A DNA stretch of 64,000 nt, taken from NCBI GenBank assembly GCA_902765215.1, contig CACWZA010000006.1, positions 1 to 64,000 on the forward strand, read 5' to 3'. A model generated the notes under the pieces. The model saw only the letters and a list, made by a program, of their open reading frames with translations. It did not search any database and was not told where the DNA came from. Shown here piece by piece: positions 34,674-43,498 of the stretch (position 1 is its first letter; the number at the start of each line of letters is the position of its first letter). This DNA comes from an uncultured bacterium. GTDB lineage: Bacteria; Cyanobacteriota; Vampirovibrionia; Gastranaerophilales; Gastranaerophilaceae. A program made the position numbers and the translations under genes.

Positions 34674-35546
34674 TTAGATTAAATCGCCTAAAGAATCAGT
34701 CAAATCGCCAAGTCCGTCGCCTATGGAATCAGTAACATCAGATATCCCGTCAGCAATTTTATCAAAGATTGATGTATGTCCTGCAATATCGTCTAAACCT
34801 GCAGCAACATCATCAGCCATTGGCTCAGCACCTGATTTGAATGCATTTTTAACAAACTCATAACCTGATTTTATTTCTTTTCCGCCGTTAACAATATCGT
34901 CAATAATAGCGAAATTTAAAGCAGCATCTGCCGCATCATCAATAGCATTACCTGCTGTATATGTTCTGTTCGGTTTTTGAGCAGAGTCAGGTTTTTGAAA
35001 AGCCCCGCCAAAATCAAAAGTAACAGTTTTATGTTTACCGGCCCTGCGCTTTTTGCCGTCTGCAGTTTTAATATCTATAACATTACCTTTTGGGTCAAGA
35101 TAAATTTGATCTGCTGCGGGCTTTTTACGGCGCTTTTTTGATGAAATTTCAAAAAATCTTTCAGGCTCATAAGATTCAACAATATCATTTGGGTTCACAG
35201 CGGAAACATCATTTTCCGGTTTAATATTACAAACAGATATCTTCATGTTTGGGTTGTTGTACTGTTCATGGCTTGCATATTCTCTTTCAAGATTTTTGTA
35301 CAAATTCCTGAGCGGTTTTCTTACCGCAATTCCCAAAAGGGCAAGCGCAGACACACCTGCGACAATAGCAACTGTTTTCCAGTTATAATTAACTCTTGAT
35401 TCTTCTTTAGCTTCAACCGGAATTAGAGGTTGTGGTTGCAAAGCTTGAGGTTGAACAGGCTGAGTCCTGTTAATATCCGTAATTGCTTTATACGACGGAG
35501 AAAAAGTTGAATAATTATTATAATTACAACATATTTTCATTTGCAA
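34674..35546 (-). CDS. Orphan membrane-anchored protein, 290 aa
   Basis: The protein begins MQMKICCNYNNYSTFSPSYK, a polar leader like those on other orphans here, then a Pro/Gln stretch, one membrane helix at about 57-74 (VAIVAGVSALALLGIAVRKP), and a soluble tail of 215 residues with a basic cluster SKKRRKKPAADQ near residue 136 and amphipathic repeats at the end (DGISDVTDSIGDGLGDLTDS). GAGG lies six bases before the first ATG. No family was recognised. Confidence 0.6.
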   Translation of the reverse strand: MQMKICCNYNNYSTFSPSYKAITDINRTQPVQPQALQPQPLIPVEAKEESRVNYNWKTVAIVAGVSALALLGIAVRKPLRNLYKNLEREYASHEQYNNPNMKISVCNIKPENDVSAVNPNDIVESYEPERFFEISSKKRRKKPAADQIYLDPKGNVIDIKTADGKKRRAGKHKTVTFDFGGAFQKPDSAQKPNRTYTAGNAIDDAADAALNFAIIDDIVNGGKEIKSGYEFVKNAFKSGAEPMADDVAAGLDDIAGHTSIFDKIADGISDVTDSIGDGLGDLTDSLGDLI

Positions 35547-35747
35547 CCTCTTTTTTGCATAAATAATATACCTAACAAAATTTTTTTGCTAACTAAAATA
35601 AAATTAAATTTTTCAAACCCCTTAAAAGGCAGTAATAACGGACATGCTCAGATTGTAAATTTTTTGCAATATATCAAAAAAAATAGCAATTTTTATTTTG
35701 AGGGTAGTTTATACATGTGCAAATACATTACCCCTAAGGAGATTTTT

Positions 35748-36215
35748 ATGCGAATACTCGGCAAACCTGAAAAAACAATCCGCGGAATAGAACACAACCC
35801 AATATATCGTGCTGCATACAAAGCCTGCATGCACGCAGGCAGAAACCAGACCAAAGCGACAGCAAAACAATATGACAAAATCGCTCAATTAGGTCTGGAA
35901 GATCCGACTAAAACAAAAATAATTATGGCCACTGCAAAAAAAGATTATCTCAAAGATATCGCCGATTTATCAAAAAATGACCTTGGTCAAATCGCCGAAA
36001 GACAAATAAACACTATAAAAACAAACTTCAAACTGAAGTTCAATTTAATGTTCAGAAGAAGCCAAAACGCACTCGATAACGCTTTAAAAGAACAACACCC
36101 TGAAACATATAAATTAAGAAAGAAACTGTTAGAAAGCGGAAATGTAACTCTTGAAAACAAAACAAGACCGTTTGCAAGACTTGGCAGAATGAACATCGAC
36201 CCGATGAAATTATAG
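35748..36215 (+). CDS. Orphan basic protein, 155 aa
   Basis: The start at 35748 is chosen because AAGGAG lies seven bases before it; longer frames upstream lack such a site. The protein (MRILGKPEKTIRGIEHNPIY) is Lys/Arg-rich and mostly helical, with no signal peptide. A helical core spans about residues 15-130. It could bind nucleic acid or another acidic partner, but no domain was recognised. An inverted-repeat element follows its stop codon. Confidence 0.6.
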   Translation: MRILGKPEKTIRGIEHNPIYRAAYKACMHAGRNQTKATAKQYDKIAQLGLEDPTKTKIIMATAKKDYLKDIADLSKNDLGQIAERQINTIKTNFKLKFNLMFRRSQNALDNALKEQHPETYKLRKKLLESGNVTLENKTRPFARLGRMNIDPMKL

Positions 36216-36218
36216 TGG

Positions 36219-36365
36219 GTAGGGGTAGGGGTAAATATAAAAAAACCTTATTCCTAATCGAAGAAAAATAAATCAACATAACCAAACAAAAAACGGACTC
36301 TTTTTTCAAAGAGCCCGTTTTATATATTCATTCGGGTAACCTTTTATATATTTACTCCTTTACCC
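36219..36365. repeat. Inverted-repeat element enclosing a terminator
   Basis: The left end GGGTAGGGGTAGGGGTAAAT and the right end ATATATTTACTCCTTTACCC are inverted. Inside, AACGG-CTCTTT/AAAGAG-CCGTT (36292-36320) forms a terminator between the convergent genes. The ends match the MITE-like copies at 5670 and 43842; the inner hairpin differs. Confidence 0.55.
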
Positions 36366-38132
36366 TTACTCACCAGCAGAGATGTAGCAATCTTTTCTCT
36401 TATCAGAATAAGTCGTATGCAACAACTCGTGCGACTTGTGAGAATTTGGTTTTTCAAGATGTTTTTTATACAACTCGATAATATCAGGGTTTTCGTGAGA
36501 TTTTCTCCATTGACCTGTTGCATCGTCTGTATATAACCCCTGAGCGCGTTCTTCCTTGATATTAGAATCGTTGTGACTCAATGGCTGACCGCCACCGTTG
36601 ATACAACCGCCAGGGCAAGCCATTACCTCTAACAATTGATAATCTGCTTTCCCTTCTTTGATTTCTCTCAAACATTTTTCTGCTTCTTTGAGAGTGTTGA
36701 CGATTTTAACCTTAATCTTTGTACCTTTAAGGTCAAGTTCAACGGTCTTAACTCTGTGAGTACCACGCATATCGTTGATAACAACATCTTTGAGTTCTTC
36801 GCCTGTTACCAAGTTGTAAGCAGTTCTTGCTGCAGCCTCTGCAACACCGCCTGATACCCCAAAGATAGTACCGGCACCTGTGTATTTGCCAAATGGTGAA
36901 TCTGCAGGAGCACCTTCAAGACTCTTGAAGTCAATACCTGCTGATTTTATCATTCTGCCGAGTTCCTGAGTTGTAAGAACATAGTCAATTTCCTGCTTAC
37001 CGTTTTCCATCTTGAATTGTTCTCTGTTTGCTTCGTACTTTTTAGCAGTACAAGGCATAATAGAAACGCTTACGAGATTTTCAGGAGTAATATCTTCGTA
37101 ATATTGCGGAACATATTCTCTTATAACAGCACCCAACATACCTTGAGGTGATTTACAAGTAGATAAATGTGCCGTCATATCAGGATGTTCAAGTTCTAAA
37201 TAACGAACCCAAGCAGGACAACAAGAAGTAAATAAAGGTAATGTACCTCCTGTTGTTACTCTTGTAACGAACTCCTGAGCTTCTTCCATAATAGTCAAAT
37301 CGGCAGAGAAGTTAGTATCAAATACCAAATCGAACCCGATAGCCTTCAATGCTGCGTTTATTTTAGCGGTAGAGTTAACACCCGGTTCCAAACCGAACAT
37401 TTCACCGATAGCAACACGAACTGATGGTGCAAATTGGACAACCACTTTCTTTTCAGGGTTAGTGATTTCTTTCCAAACCTTTTCAATTTGAGAATTGATA
37501 GTTAACGCACCTGTCGGGCAAACCGCAGCACATTGACCGCAGTTTACACATTCAGAAGTTGCAAGCGGTTTTCCGTTCATTGGCTGAACCAAAGTTCTTG
37601 AACCTCTGTTAGCAAAACCTAATACAGAATGTTGATACTCGCTGCAGGCTCTGACACACGCACCGCAAAGGATACATTTGTTCGGATCTCTGACAATAGA
37701 CGGACTGCTGTGATCAACAGGCAGGAAGTCGTCTTTTTCAGCATAAGGAATATCAGTAATTCCGTATTCTTCAGCATATTGTTGTAACTCACAATCACCC
37801 GAACGAGCACATGTTAAACATTTTCTGTCGTGATTAGCGAGTAACAATTGAAGAACAGTTTTTCTTATTCTTCTTGTTTTTTCAGTATTTAATTTAACTT
37901 TGATACCTGCTTCCGGTGGCATTGTACAAGATGAGTTAATCATTTTTCTTCCGTTAGGATACTCAACTTCCACAACACACATTCTGCAGGCACCGAATGA
38001 TGTTAGGTCAGGACGATAGCAGAATGTAGGAACATTCATGCCTGCTTTTCTGATAACTTCGAGCAGGTTTGGTTCGTTAGTAAATTCTACTTCCTTACCT
38101 TCTATAAATAATGTCTTTTTATCTTCTGTCAT
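36366..38132 (-). CDS. hydA: [FeFe] hydrogenase catalytic subunit, NADH-linked (group A trimeric type)
   Basis: The 588-aa subunit makes or uses H2 at the H-cluster. From the N-terminus: a [2Fe-2S] domain (Cys38, Cys49, Cys52, Cys69), a His-Cys3 [4Fe-4S] segment (HDRKCLTCARSGDCELQ), two [4Fe-4S] motifs (CILCGACVRACSEYQ and CVNCGQCAAVCPTGA), then the H-cluster domain with TSCCPAWVRYLE (near 302), MPCTAKKYE (near 357) and MACPGGCINGGGQP (near 504), and the small-subunit-like end. All ligands for the H-cluster are present. It is the last gene of hydC-hydB-hydA, 12 bases after hydB. With these partners it is likely an electron-bifurcating enzyme using NADH and reduced ferredoxin. Maturases HydEFG are not in the window. 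NuoG is excluded by the H-cluster motifs. Confidence 0.96.
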   Translation of the reverse strand: MTEDKKTLFIEGKEVEFTNEPNLLEVIRKAGMNVPTFCYRPDLTSFGACRMCVVEVEYPNGRKMINSSCTMPPEAGIKVKLNTEKTRRIRKTVLQLLLANHDRKCLTCARSGDCELQQYAEEYGITDIPYAEKDDFLPVDHSSPSIVRDPNKCILCGACVRACSEYQHSVLGFANRGSRTLVQPMNGKPLATSECVNCGQCAAVCPTGALTINSQIEKVWKEITNPEKKVVVQFAPSVRVAIGEMFGLEPGVNSTAKINAALKAIGFDLVFDTNFSADLTIMEEAQEFVTRVTTGGTLPLFTSCCPAWVRYLELEHPDMTAHLSTCKSPQGMLGAVIREYVPQYYEDITPENLVSVSIMPCTAKKYEANREQFKMENGKQEIDYVLTTQELGRMIKSAGIDFKSLEGAPADSPFGKYTGAGTIFGVSGGVAEAAARTAYNLVTGEELKDVVINDMRGTHRVKTVELDLKGTKIKVKIVNTLKEAEKCLREIKEGKADYQLLEVMACPGGCINGGGQPLSHNDSNIKEERAQGLYTDDATGQWRKSHENPDIIELYKKHLEKPNSHKSHELLHTTYSDKRKDCYISAGE

Positions 38133-38144
38133 TTTTATTTCCCC

Positions 38145-39998
38145 CTACTCTTTACCTATTGCCTTGAACGGACAACTGTTCAGACAAGCCTCACACTTGA
38201 TACATTTAGACTGATCAATCTTATGAGGGTTCTTAACAGTACCTTCAATAGCACCAACAGGACAAGTTCTTGCACATTTTGTACAACCCTTACATTTTTC
38301 AGGGTCGATAGTAATTTTCTTCATCGCGGTACAAACACCTGCAGGACACTTATAATCTCTGATGTGTGCAATATACTCATCTTTGAAGTATTTCAAAGTT
38401 GAAAGAACAGGGTTTGGAGCAGTCTTACCCAAACCGCAAAGAGAACCGTCTTTTACGGTATAAGCAAGATCTTCCAAAATTTCTAAATCTTTCATTTCAC
38501 CCTTACCTGCAACGATTTTTCTCAAAATCTTAAGCATATTCTTAGTACCTTCACGGCAAGGAACACACTTACCGCAAGACTCATTCTTTGTAAAGTTCAT
38601 AAAGAATCTTGCTACTTCAACCATACAGGTATCTTCAGCCATAACAACCAGACCGCCTGAACCGACCATAGCGCCTGCTTTGATAAGACTGTCATAGTCC
38701 ATAGGGATATCGAGATGTTCTTCTGTCAAACAACCGCCTGAAGGGCCGCCGATTTGAACAGCTTTAAACTTCTTACCGCCTCTGATACCGCCGCCGATAT
38801 CAAAGATGATTTCTCTCAATGTTGTACCCATAGGAACTTCAATAAGCCCTGTATTATTAACTTCACCTGTAAGAGCAAAAGTTTTTGTACCCTTAGAAGT
38901 TTCGCAACCCATAGAAGCAAACCAGTCAGCACCGTTAAGAATAATCAACGGAACGTTTGCAAGGGTTTCAACGTTGTTAATCAAAGTAGGTCTGCCGAAC
39001 AAACCTTTGTTTGCAGGGAATGGCGGTTTTGGTCTAGGCATACCGCGTTCACCTTCGATAGATGCGATAAGAGCAGTTTCTTCACCACAAACGAATGCGC
39101 CTGCACCTTCTTTGATATGGATAGTGAATGAAAAGTCACTTCCCATAATATTTTTACCAAGGTAGTGTCTTTCTTCTGCCTGAGCAATAGCTATTCTCAA
39201 TCGTTTAATAGCAAGCGGATATTCCGCACGAACATAGATATATGCTTCGTCAGCACCTACTGCAAAGCCTGCGATAGCCATACCTTCTAACAGTTTGTGA
39301 GGGTCACCTTCCATAACTGAACGGTCCATAAATGCACCAGGGTCACCTTCGTCACCGTTACATACTACATAAGACTTTCCGCCTTTGTTGGCAGCAGTGA
39401 ATTTCCACTTCATACCGGTAGGGAAGCCACCGCCCCCTCTGCCTCTTAAACCTGACTTGATAATTGTATCAATAACTCCGTCAGGATTATTTTCTTCAAT
39501 AACTTTTGCTAATGCTTCATAACCGCGAACTGCTAACGCTTCATCAAGACTTTCAGCATTGATTCTTCCGCAATTCTTAAGAGCGGTTCTTGTTTGTTTA
39601 GCATAGAAATTGATATCATCATTTTTATGAACATGTTCACCTGATTTAGGATCTGTGTATAACAGTCTTTCAACAGGTTTGTCGTTCTTAACGTGGCTTT
39701 CAAAAATTTCTTCTACATCTGATTCTTTAACTTTTACATAAGTAACGTGTTTATCTGGAATGATAACCAAAACGCCCTGTTCACAGAAACCGTGACAACC
39801 TGTAGGAACAATAGTCATTTTGTCGTAATCAGTCAATGTAGAAACGCTTGCCCCTAATTCTCTAAACTTTTCTATAACCTTAAGTGAGCCGTTAGCAACA
39901 CAACCGGTACCTGCACAAACAAGCACTCTTAAACCTTGTGCCTTAACCGCTGCCTGTGCTTTTGCCTGTTCTGCTTTAATATCTATTGATAATGCCAT
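38145..39998 (-). CDS. hydB: NuoF-like flavin/Fe-S subunit of the [FeFe] hydrogenase (HydB/HndC)
   Basis: The 617-aa subunit has an N-terminal thioredoxin-like [2Fe-2S] domain (VCAGTGCVANGSLKVIEKF, PTGCHGFCEQG), the FMN/NADH-binding NuoF core (KSGLRGRGGGGFPTGMKWKF, VVCNGDEGDPGAFMDRSVME, GAGAFVCGEETALIASIEG), an SLBB segment, the [4Fe-4S] motif SCGKCVPCREGTKNM, and a C-terminal two-cluster ferredoxin domain (CKGCTKCARTCPVGAI, CIKCEACLNSCPFKAI). This domain order is that of the NADH-binding subunit of trimeric bifurcating hydrogenases, where the flavin splits the electron pair. It overlaps hydC by one base. Confidence 0.95.
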   Translation of the reverse strand: MALSIDIKAEQAKAQAAVKAQGLRVLVCAGTGCVANGSLKVIEKFRELGASVSTLTDYDKMTIVPTGCHGFCEQGVLVIIPDKHVTYVKVKESDVEEIFESHVKNDKPVERLLYTDPKSGEHVHKNDDINFYAKQTRTALKNCGRINAESLDEALAVRGYEALAKVIEENNPDGVIDTIIKSGLRGRGGGGFPTGMKWKFTAANKGGKSYVVCNGDEGDPGAFMDRSVMEGDPHKLLEGMAIAGFAVGADEAYIYVRAEYPLAIKRLRIAIAQAEERHYLGKNIMGSDFSFTIHIKEGAGAFVCGEETALIASIEGERGMPRPKPPFPANKGLFGRPTLINNVETLANVPLIILNGADWFASMGCETSKGTKTFALTGEVNNTGLIEVPMGTTLREIIFDIGGGIRGGKKFKAVQIGGPSGGCLTEEHLDIPMDYDSLIKAGAMVGSGGLVVMAEDTCMVEVARFFMNFTKNESCGKCVPCREGTKNMLKILRKIVAGKGEMKDLEILEDLAYTVKDGSLCGLGKTAPNPVLSTLKYFKDEYIAHIRDYKCPAGVCTAMKKITIDPEKCKGCTKCARTCPVGAIEGTVKNPHKIDQSKCIKCEACLNSCPFKAIGKE

Positions 39999-40495
39999 TA
40001 TTGCCCCCTTTCTTCGCTTAAAAGGGTATCTAAAATAATGCTTATTGCATCTGATGTCATTTGAGGATGAACCTTTTCATTTATCATAACAACAGGAGCA
40101 AGCCCGCAAGCACCCAAACAACTTACGGTTTCAAGTGAGAACAAACCATCATCACTTGTTAGTTTACCTTCTTTAAGATTTAATTTGTTTCTTATAGCGT
40201 TGAGTACAGGCATTGAACCACGAACATGGCATGCTGTCCCATCGCAAACTTTAATTTCATATTTACCTTTCGGTTCTAATGAAAACTGTGCATAGAATGT
40301 TGCAACACCGTATACGGTTGCAGGTGACAAATCGTCAATCTTTTCACCTATGTATGTCATAGCATCTTCAGGAAGATATTTATAGATTTCCTGAACATTT
40401 TGCAACATAGCGATTAAATAAGATTTTTTGTACTCATACTTCTCGAGAATTTTGTCAATTGCTCGGAAGTCAATTGCTGTGCTACTTCCAGTCAT
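39998..40495 (-). CDS. hydC: NuoE-like [2Fe-2S] subunit of the [FeFe] hydrogenase (HydC/HndA)
   Basis: The 165-aa product is a NuoE-type subunit: a helical N-terminal half (LQNVQEIYKYLPEDAMTYIG) and a thioredoxin-like [2Fe-2S] domain with VCDGTACHVRG and SLETVSCLGACGLAPVVMIN supplying four cysteines. It passes electrons to the NuoF-like partner. TAGGAGAG precedes the ATG, and it is the first gene of the hydCBA operon. NuoE of complex I is excluded by the gene context. Confidence 0.95.
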   Translation of the reverse strand: MTGSSTAIDFRAIDKILEKYEYKKSYLIAMLQNVQEIYKYLPEDAMTYIGEKIDDLSPATVYGVATFYAQFSLEPKGKYEIKVCDGTACHVRGSMPVLNAIRNKLNLKEGKLTSDDGLFSLETVSCLGACGLAPVVMINEKVHPQMTSDAISIILDTLLSEERGQ

Positions 40496-40601
40496 TTATT
40501 TCTCTCCTAATACCATATATTGCCAATGTGTAAATCACAATATAAATGTAACATGAACATAGTTTAGTGGCAAGGGAGCATGTGCCGTAGATTATTTAAG
40601 C

Positions 40602-40607
40602 TATAAT
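40602..40607 (+). promoter_or_regulatory. -10 box of rlmD-like gene placed for a leaderless transcript
   Basis: TATAAT, six bases, then ATG at 40614. No ribosome binding site is present between them. GCATGTG lies about 25 bases upstream of the box. Confidence 0.65.
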
Positions 40608-40613
40608 ATAATA

Positions 40614-41951
40614 ATGGAACTTGAATTAGTAATCGAGAAATTGTCATCAGACGGCAAAGGTATAGCACACCACGACGGTGCTGTCGTGTTTGTTGATAAG
40701 GTTTGCCCTCAGGATAAAATCAAGGCAAAGATAGTCAAACAAAACAAAAGCTTTTGGATAGGCGAACTTGTTGAAATACTTGAAAAATCACCCCACAGGG
40801 TAAAACCCTTCTGCCCGATGCACAATGTTTGCGGAGCGTGTAACCTGCAATTTATCGACTACGATTACCAGCTCGAATGTAAAAAAGAGATGGTTAAAGA
40901 TGCTTTCAGAGGAACGGATATTGAAGTCAAAGATGTAATTCCAAGCCCGCAAATAAAAGAATACAGACATAAAATACAGTACCCTATCCGTCAGACACAG
41001 GTTTCCAAACGCATACTTGCAGGGTATTTCAAACCAAAATCACACGATATTGTAAATATAAAATACTGCCCTATCCAGCCTGCAATATGTGACGAAATTA
41101 TTGATTTTGTAAGAGAAACCGCGCCTATGTACGGGATAGAGGGTTATGACGAAAAGAACCACAAAGGACTTTTAAGACATGTTGTTATCCGCTCGTCCGC
41201 AAAAACAGGGGATAACCTCGTTATACTCGTTATTAATTCAAACAAACCAAACGAAAAAGTAAAAGACTTCGCACTCAAACTCTACGACAGGTTTGATAAA
41301 GTAACAGGGATCGGGGTAAACATCAATAACAAACAAACGAACCTCATTATGTCGGACAAAACAATTATCCTTTACGGGAAAGAATATATCGAAGAAGATT
41401 TATGCGAAGTAACCTTCAAAATCGGTGCAAACACATTCTTTCAGGTTAACCCGAAAAGCGCAGAAAATATTTTTAAATATGTAAAAAATCATATTAAATC
41501 TAATTATAATACCCCTAAAATACTTGATGCTTATGCGGGGATATCCGCATTCGGTCTTGTTATGGCTGATATTGCAGGGAAAGTCGTATCAGTCGAAGAG
41601 AACAAAGCATCAGTAGATTTAGCAAAAGAAGTCGCAGCGGCAAACAGAATTAAAAATATCGAATTACACTGTGAGGACAGCGAAAAGTTTTTTGAAGAAA
41701 TATCAGAAAACACTTTTGATATAACAATACTTGATCCGCCAAGGAAGGGCTGTACGGAAAAGACACTTGAATACGCACTCAAACTCACAAAATCACAGAT
41801 AATATATGTGAGCTGCAACCCGTCAACTCTCGCAAGAGATTTGAAATACTTAACGGAACACGGCGGAACGGTTAAATTCGTTCAGCCTTTCGATATGTTC
41901 TGCCATACAAACCATATAGAAAATGTTGCGATTATTTCTTTACCTTCTTAA
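40614..41951 (+). CDS. rlmD: 23S rRNA (uracil-5-)-methyltransferase, RlmD/TrmA family
   Basis: The 445-aa enzyme uses SAM to methylate C5 of uridine in rRNA. It has an N-terminal TRAM domain (MELELVIEKLSSDGKGIAHH), Fe-S cysteines in CPMHNVCGACNLQFIDYD (near residue 67-84) and YCPIQPAICDE, the SAM motif ILDAYAGISAFGL, LDPPRKGCTEKT (near 375) and the catalytic Cys in YVSCNPSTLARDLKYL. This is the RumA set of motifs. The exact target (U1939, U747 or both, as in RlmCD) cannot be told from sequence. The start has TATAAT six bases upstream and no ribosome binding site. The 3' end overlaps the convergent gene at 41932 by 20 bases. Confidence 0.92.
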   Translation: MELELVIEKLSSDGKGIAHHDGAVVFVDKVCPQDKIKAKIVKQNKSFWIGELVEILEKSPHRVKPFCPMHNVCGACNLQFIDYDYQLECKKEMVKDAFRGTDIEVKDVIPSPQIKEYRHKIQYPIRQTQVSKRILAGYFKPKSHDIVNIKYCPIQPAICDEIIDFVRETAPMYGIEGYDEKNHKGLLRHVVIRSSAKTGDNLVILVINSNKPNEKVKDFALKLYDRFDKVTGIGVNINNKQTNLIMSDKTIILYGKEYIEEDLCEVTFKIGANTFFQVNPKSAENIFKYVKNHIKSNYNTPKILDAYAGISAFGLVMADIAGKVVSVEENKASVDLAKEVAAANRIKNIELHCEDSEKFFEEISENTFDITILDPPRKGCTEKTLEYALKLTKSQIIYVSCNPSTLARDLKYLTEHGGTVKFVQPFDMFCHTNHIENVAIISLPS

Positions 41952-42606
41952 GGAAAGAAAAAGTTTTATCAACATACGGGAAGTAGGCAAACCGTTCAAG
42001 AAATCCGCTTACCTTTTTAGTGACAGCATTGTCTTTAATCTGTCCTTCCATAATTAGTGCCATTCTGGTATTAAATGATTTCGGATAAAGTTTTCTGTAT
42101 TCTGCGTTTGTTTTTGCATACATAATCTTATCCGACCATTTTGCTTTTGGGGTAACCGCATCCATTTCCAAACGGTGAGCATCAATTATTCGTCTGCGTT
42201 TTTCACCCGTACGAGGATAAAGTTCGTCAAACGATTTTTCAAACTCTTTCTTTTCAGGCAAATCTTTCATGTTTCTGTCGTCAGGAATTTCCGTTGCGTT
42301 AATACACTGTTTCATCAAACGGAGTGCAATACTTGACCGTGCCTCGAACTGTGCCATTTGTGCATAATGCTCGGTTAAAGGAAAGAAAACAGGTTCTTTT
42401 GTTTCTTTCATTACCTCATCACTCAATTCCGATGTTTTCTTTATACCTTTTTTTATTGTGTCATCAAGTATCACTTTTGCAACAGAAGGGTTTTTCTTCC
42501 CTTCGGTATAAAAACCGGTCATTGCCTTTTTATATTTATCATCATTATTCTTATAAAATCTGAATGCGTTAACCGCATTAGCTCTCACAACATTATAATC
42601 CATCAT
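41932..42606 (-). CDS. Orphan helical protein, 224 aa
   Basis: Basic and helical throughout, without signal peptide or membrane segments. It begins MMDYNVVRANAVNAFRFYKN and ends FSFLKKVKK. AAAAGGGGAT before the ATG is a good ribosome binding site. Its 3' end runs 20 bases into the end of the rlmD-like gene on the other strand. I recognise no family. Confidence 0.55.
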   Translation of the reverse strand: MMDYNVVRANAVNAFRFYKNNDDKYKKAMTGFYTEGKKNPSVAKVILDDTIKKGIKKTSELSDEVMKETKEPVFFPLTEHYAQMAQFEARSSIALRLMKQCINATEIPDDRNMKDLPEKKEFEKSFDELYPRTGEKRRRIIDAHRLEMDAVTPKAKWSDKIMYAKTNAEYRKLYPKSFNTRMALIMEGQIKDNAVTKKVSGFLERFAYFPYVDKTFSFLKKVKK

Positions 42607-42662
42607 ATCCCCTTTTATGATGTTAACACAATCTACTAATTATACTACCACAAAAACCGTTT

Positions 42663-43073
42663 CTAAAAAACGCTTTTCCCGTTACAAAGGAACTTCAAAA
42701 GTTTTCCTTCATAATTACGGGTTATTTCGTACAGGTAATTATTTTGCGGGTTAGAAGCCGAAACATATTCTTCTGTTTTGACCTGCAAGCCGTCTACAAT
42801 CTTGTTGATGATTGTTCTTACATAAGACTCGCCGTCTTTAGACTGAAAATGTTCAACCTGTTTCCCTTTGGAATATTCAAACCACCAGTTTTCGATAGGA
42901 TTACCCTTTTCATCAAATTTATCCTGTCTGATGAATCTGTCATGCTTAAGATCATATTCTTTGTGCAGGATTCTGACATTATTGTCATTGTATTCATCAG
43001 TAATACGATACCCTTTTCCAAGTACCGTTTTTGTAGTATTCCCAAAATTTATCTCGTTATTATATATCCTCAT
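42663..43073 (-). CDS. Orphan small protein, 136 aa
   Basis: The product is hydrophilic and aromatic-rich with beta-strand-like repeats (DKFDEKGNPIENWWFEYSKG, KLLKFLCNGKSVF at the end) reminiscent of MORN- or YD-like units, but too few for assignment. It begins MRIYNNEINFGNTTKT, matching the short N-terminal pattern seen on other orphans. No strong ribosome binding site precedes the ATG; AGGAGGAGATG lies about 60 bases upstream. Confidence 0.5.
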   Translation of the reverse strand: MRIYNNEINFGNTTKTVLGKGYRITDEYNDNNVRILHKEYDLKHDRFIRQDKFDEKGNPIENWWFEYSKGKQVEHFQSKDGESYVRTIINKIVDGLQVKTEEYVSASNPQNNYLYEITRNYEGKLLKFLCNGKSVF

Positions 43074-43164
43074 ACATGCTCTAAAACGCGAACAAAAATT
43101 AATTTGCTAGTCAACTAATTTTTTCGCATCTCCTCCTCTAAAAAATATTATACCAAATAAAAAC

Positions 43165-43202
43165 CCTTTCGCATATGGAAGAGATGGAGAGTTTGCGAAA
43201 GG
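43165..43202. promoter_or_regulatory. Spaced inverted repeat CCTTTCGCA/TGCGAAAGG
   Basis: A perfect 9-bp inverted repeat with a 20-base spacer in the intergenic region before the MIF-family gene. It may be an operator or part of an RNA hairpin. Confidence 0.4.
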
Positions 43203-43261
43203 TACATCATAAAATACTTAAATCAAAGAGATACGATTATATTTAACTAATTTTTATAAAA

Positions 43262-43350
43262 GGGGTTCGGCTAAATAAAGGCAAATTTAAAAAAAAAAGA
43301 ACATTGAAACAAACTGCCAAACCCCCCAACGCTCAGAAAGGAGGTGAGCC
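43262..43350 (+). ncRNA. Candidate RNA with a loop that displays a full Shine-Dalgarno sequence
   Basis: GGGGTT-GGC (43262-43271) pairs with GCC-AACCCC (43316-43326) around an A-rich loop. Next, GCTCA (43331-43335) and TGAGC (43345-43349) form a stem whose 9-base loop is GAAAGGAGG, the complement of the 16S rRNA 3' end. No start codon with a reasonable frame follows. TATAAA at 43255-43260 is a possible -10 box. The unit could be an untranslated RNA that binds ribosomes or a decoy for sequences that mask the anti-Shine-Dalgarno. Confidence 0.4.
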
Positions 43351-43498
43351 TAATCTTTTAAAACTTTTTTCATATCGTCATTCCTTATTTCCCTAATCCT
43401 TACATTATTACTATAAAACATGACTATGACAGAAACGGTCGTACTAAAATATTTTTTTCTCATGCTAAAATAAATATGTGAAAAATAAGGAGAGAATT

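Noticed and set aside
35541-35747. Upstream start for the 155-aa basic protein
   Set aside because: AAGGAG lies directly before the ATG at 35748 and the upstream part is AT-rich, non-coding-like and overlaps the divergent gene's leader.
36366-38132. NuoG subunit of complex I
   Set aside because: The three H-cluster motifs and lack of other Nuo genes identify an [FeFe] hydrogenase.
43478-43498. GTG start for the MIF-family gene
   Set aside because: It would bury the catalytic N-terminal proline; the ATG at 43499 has the ribosome binding site.
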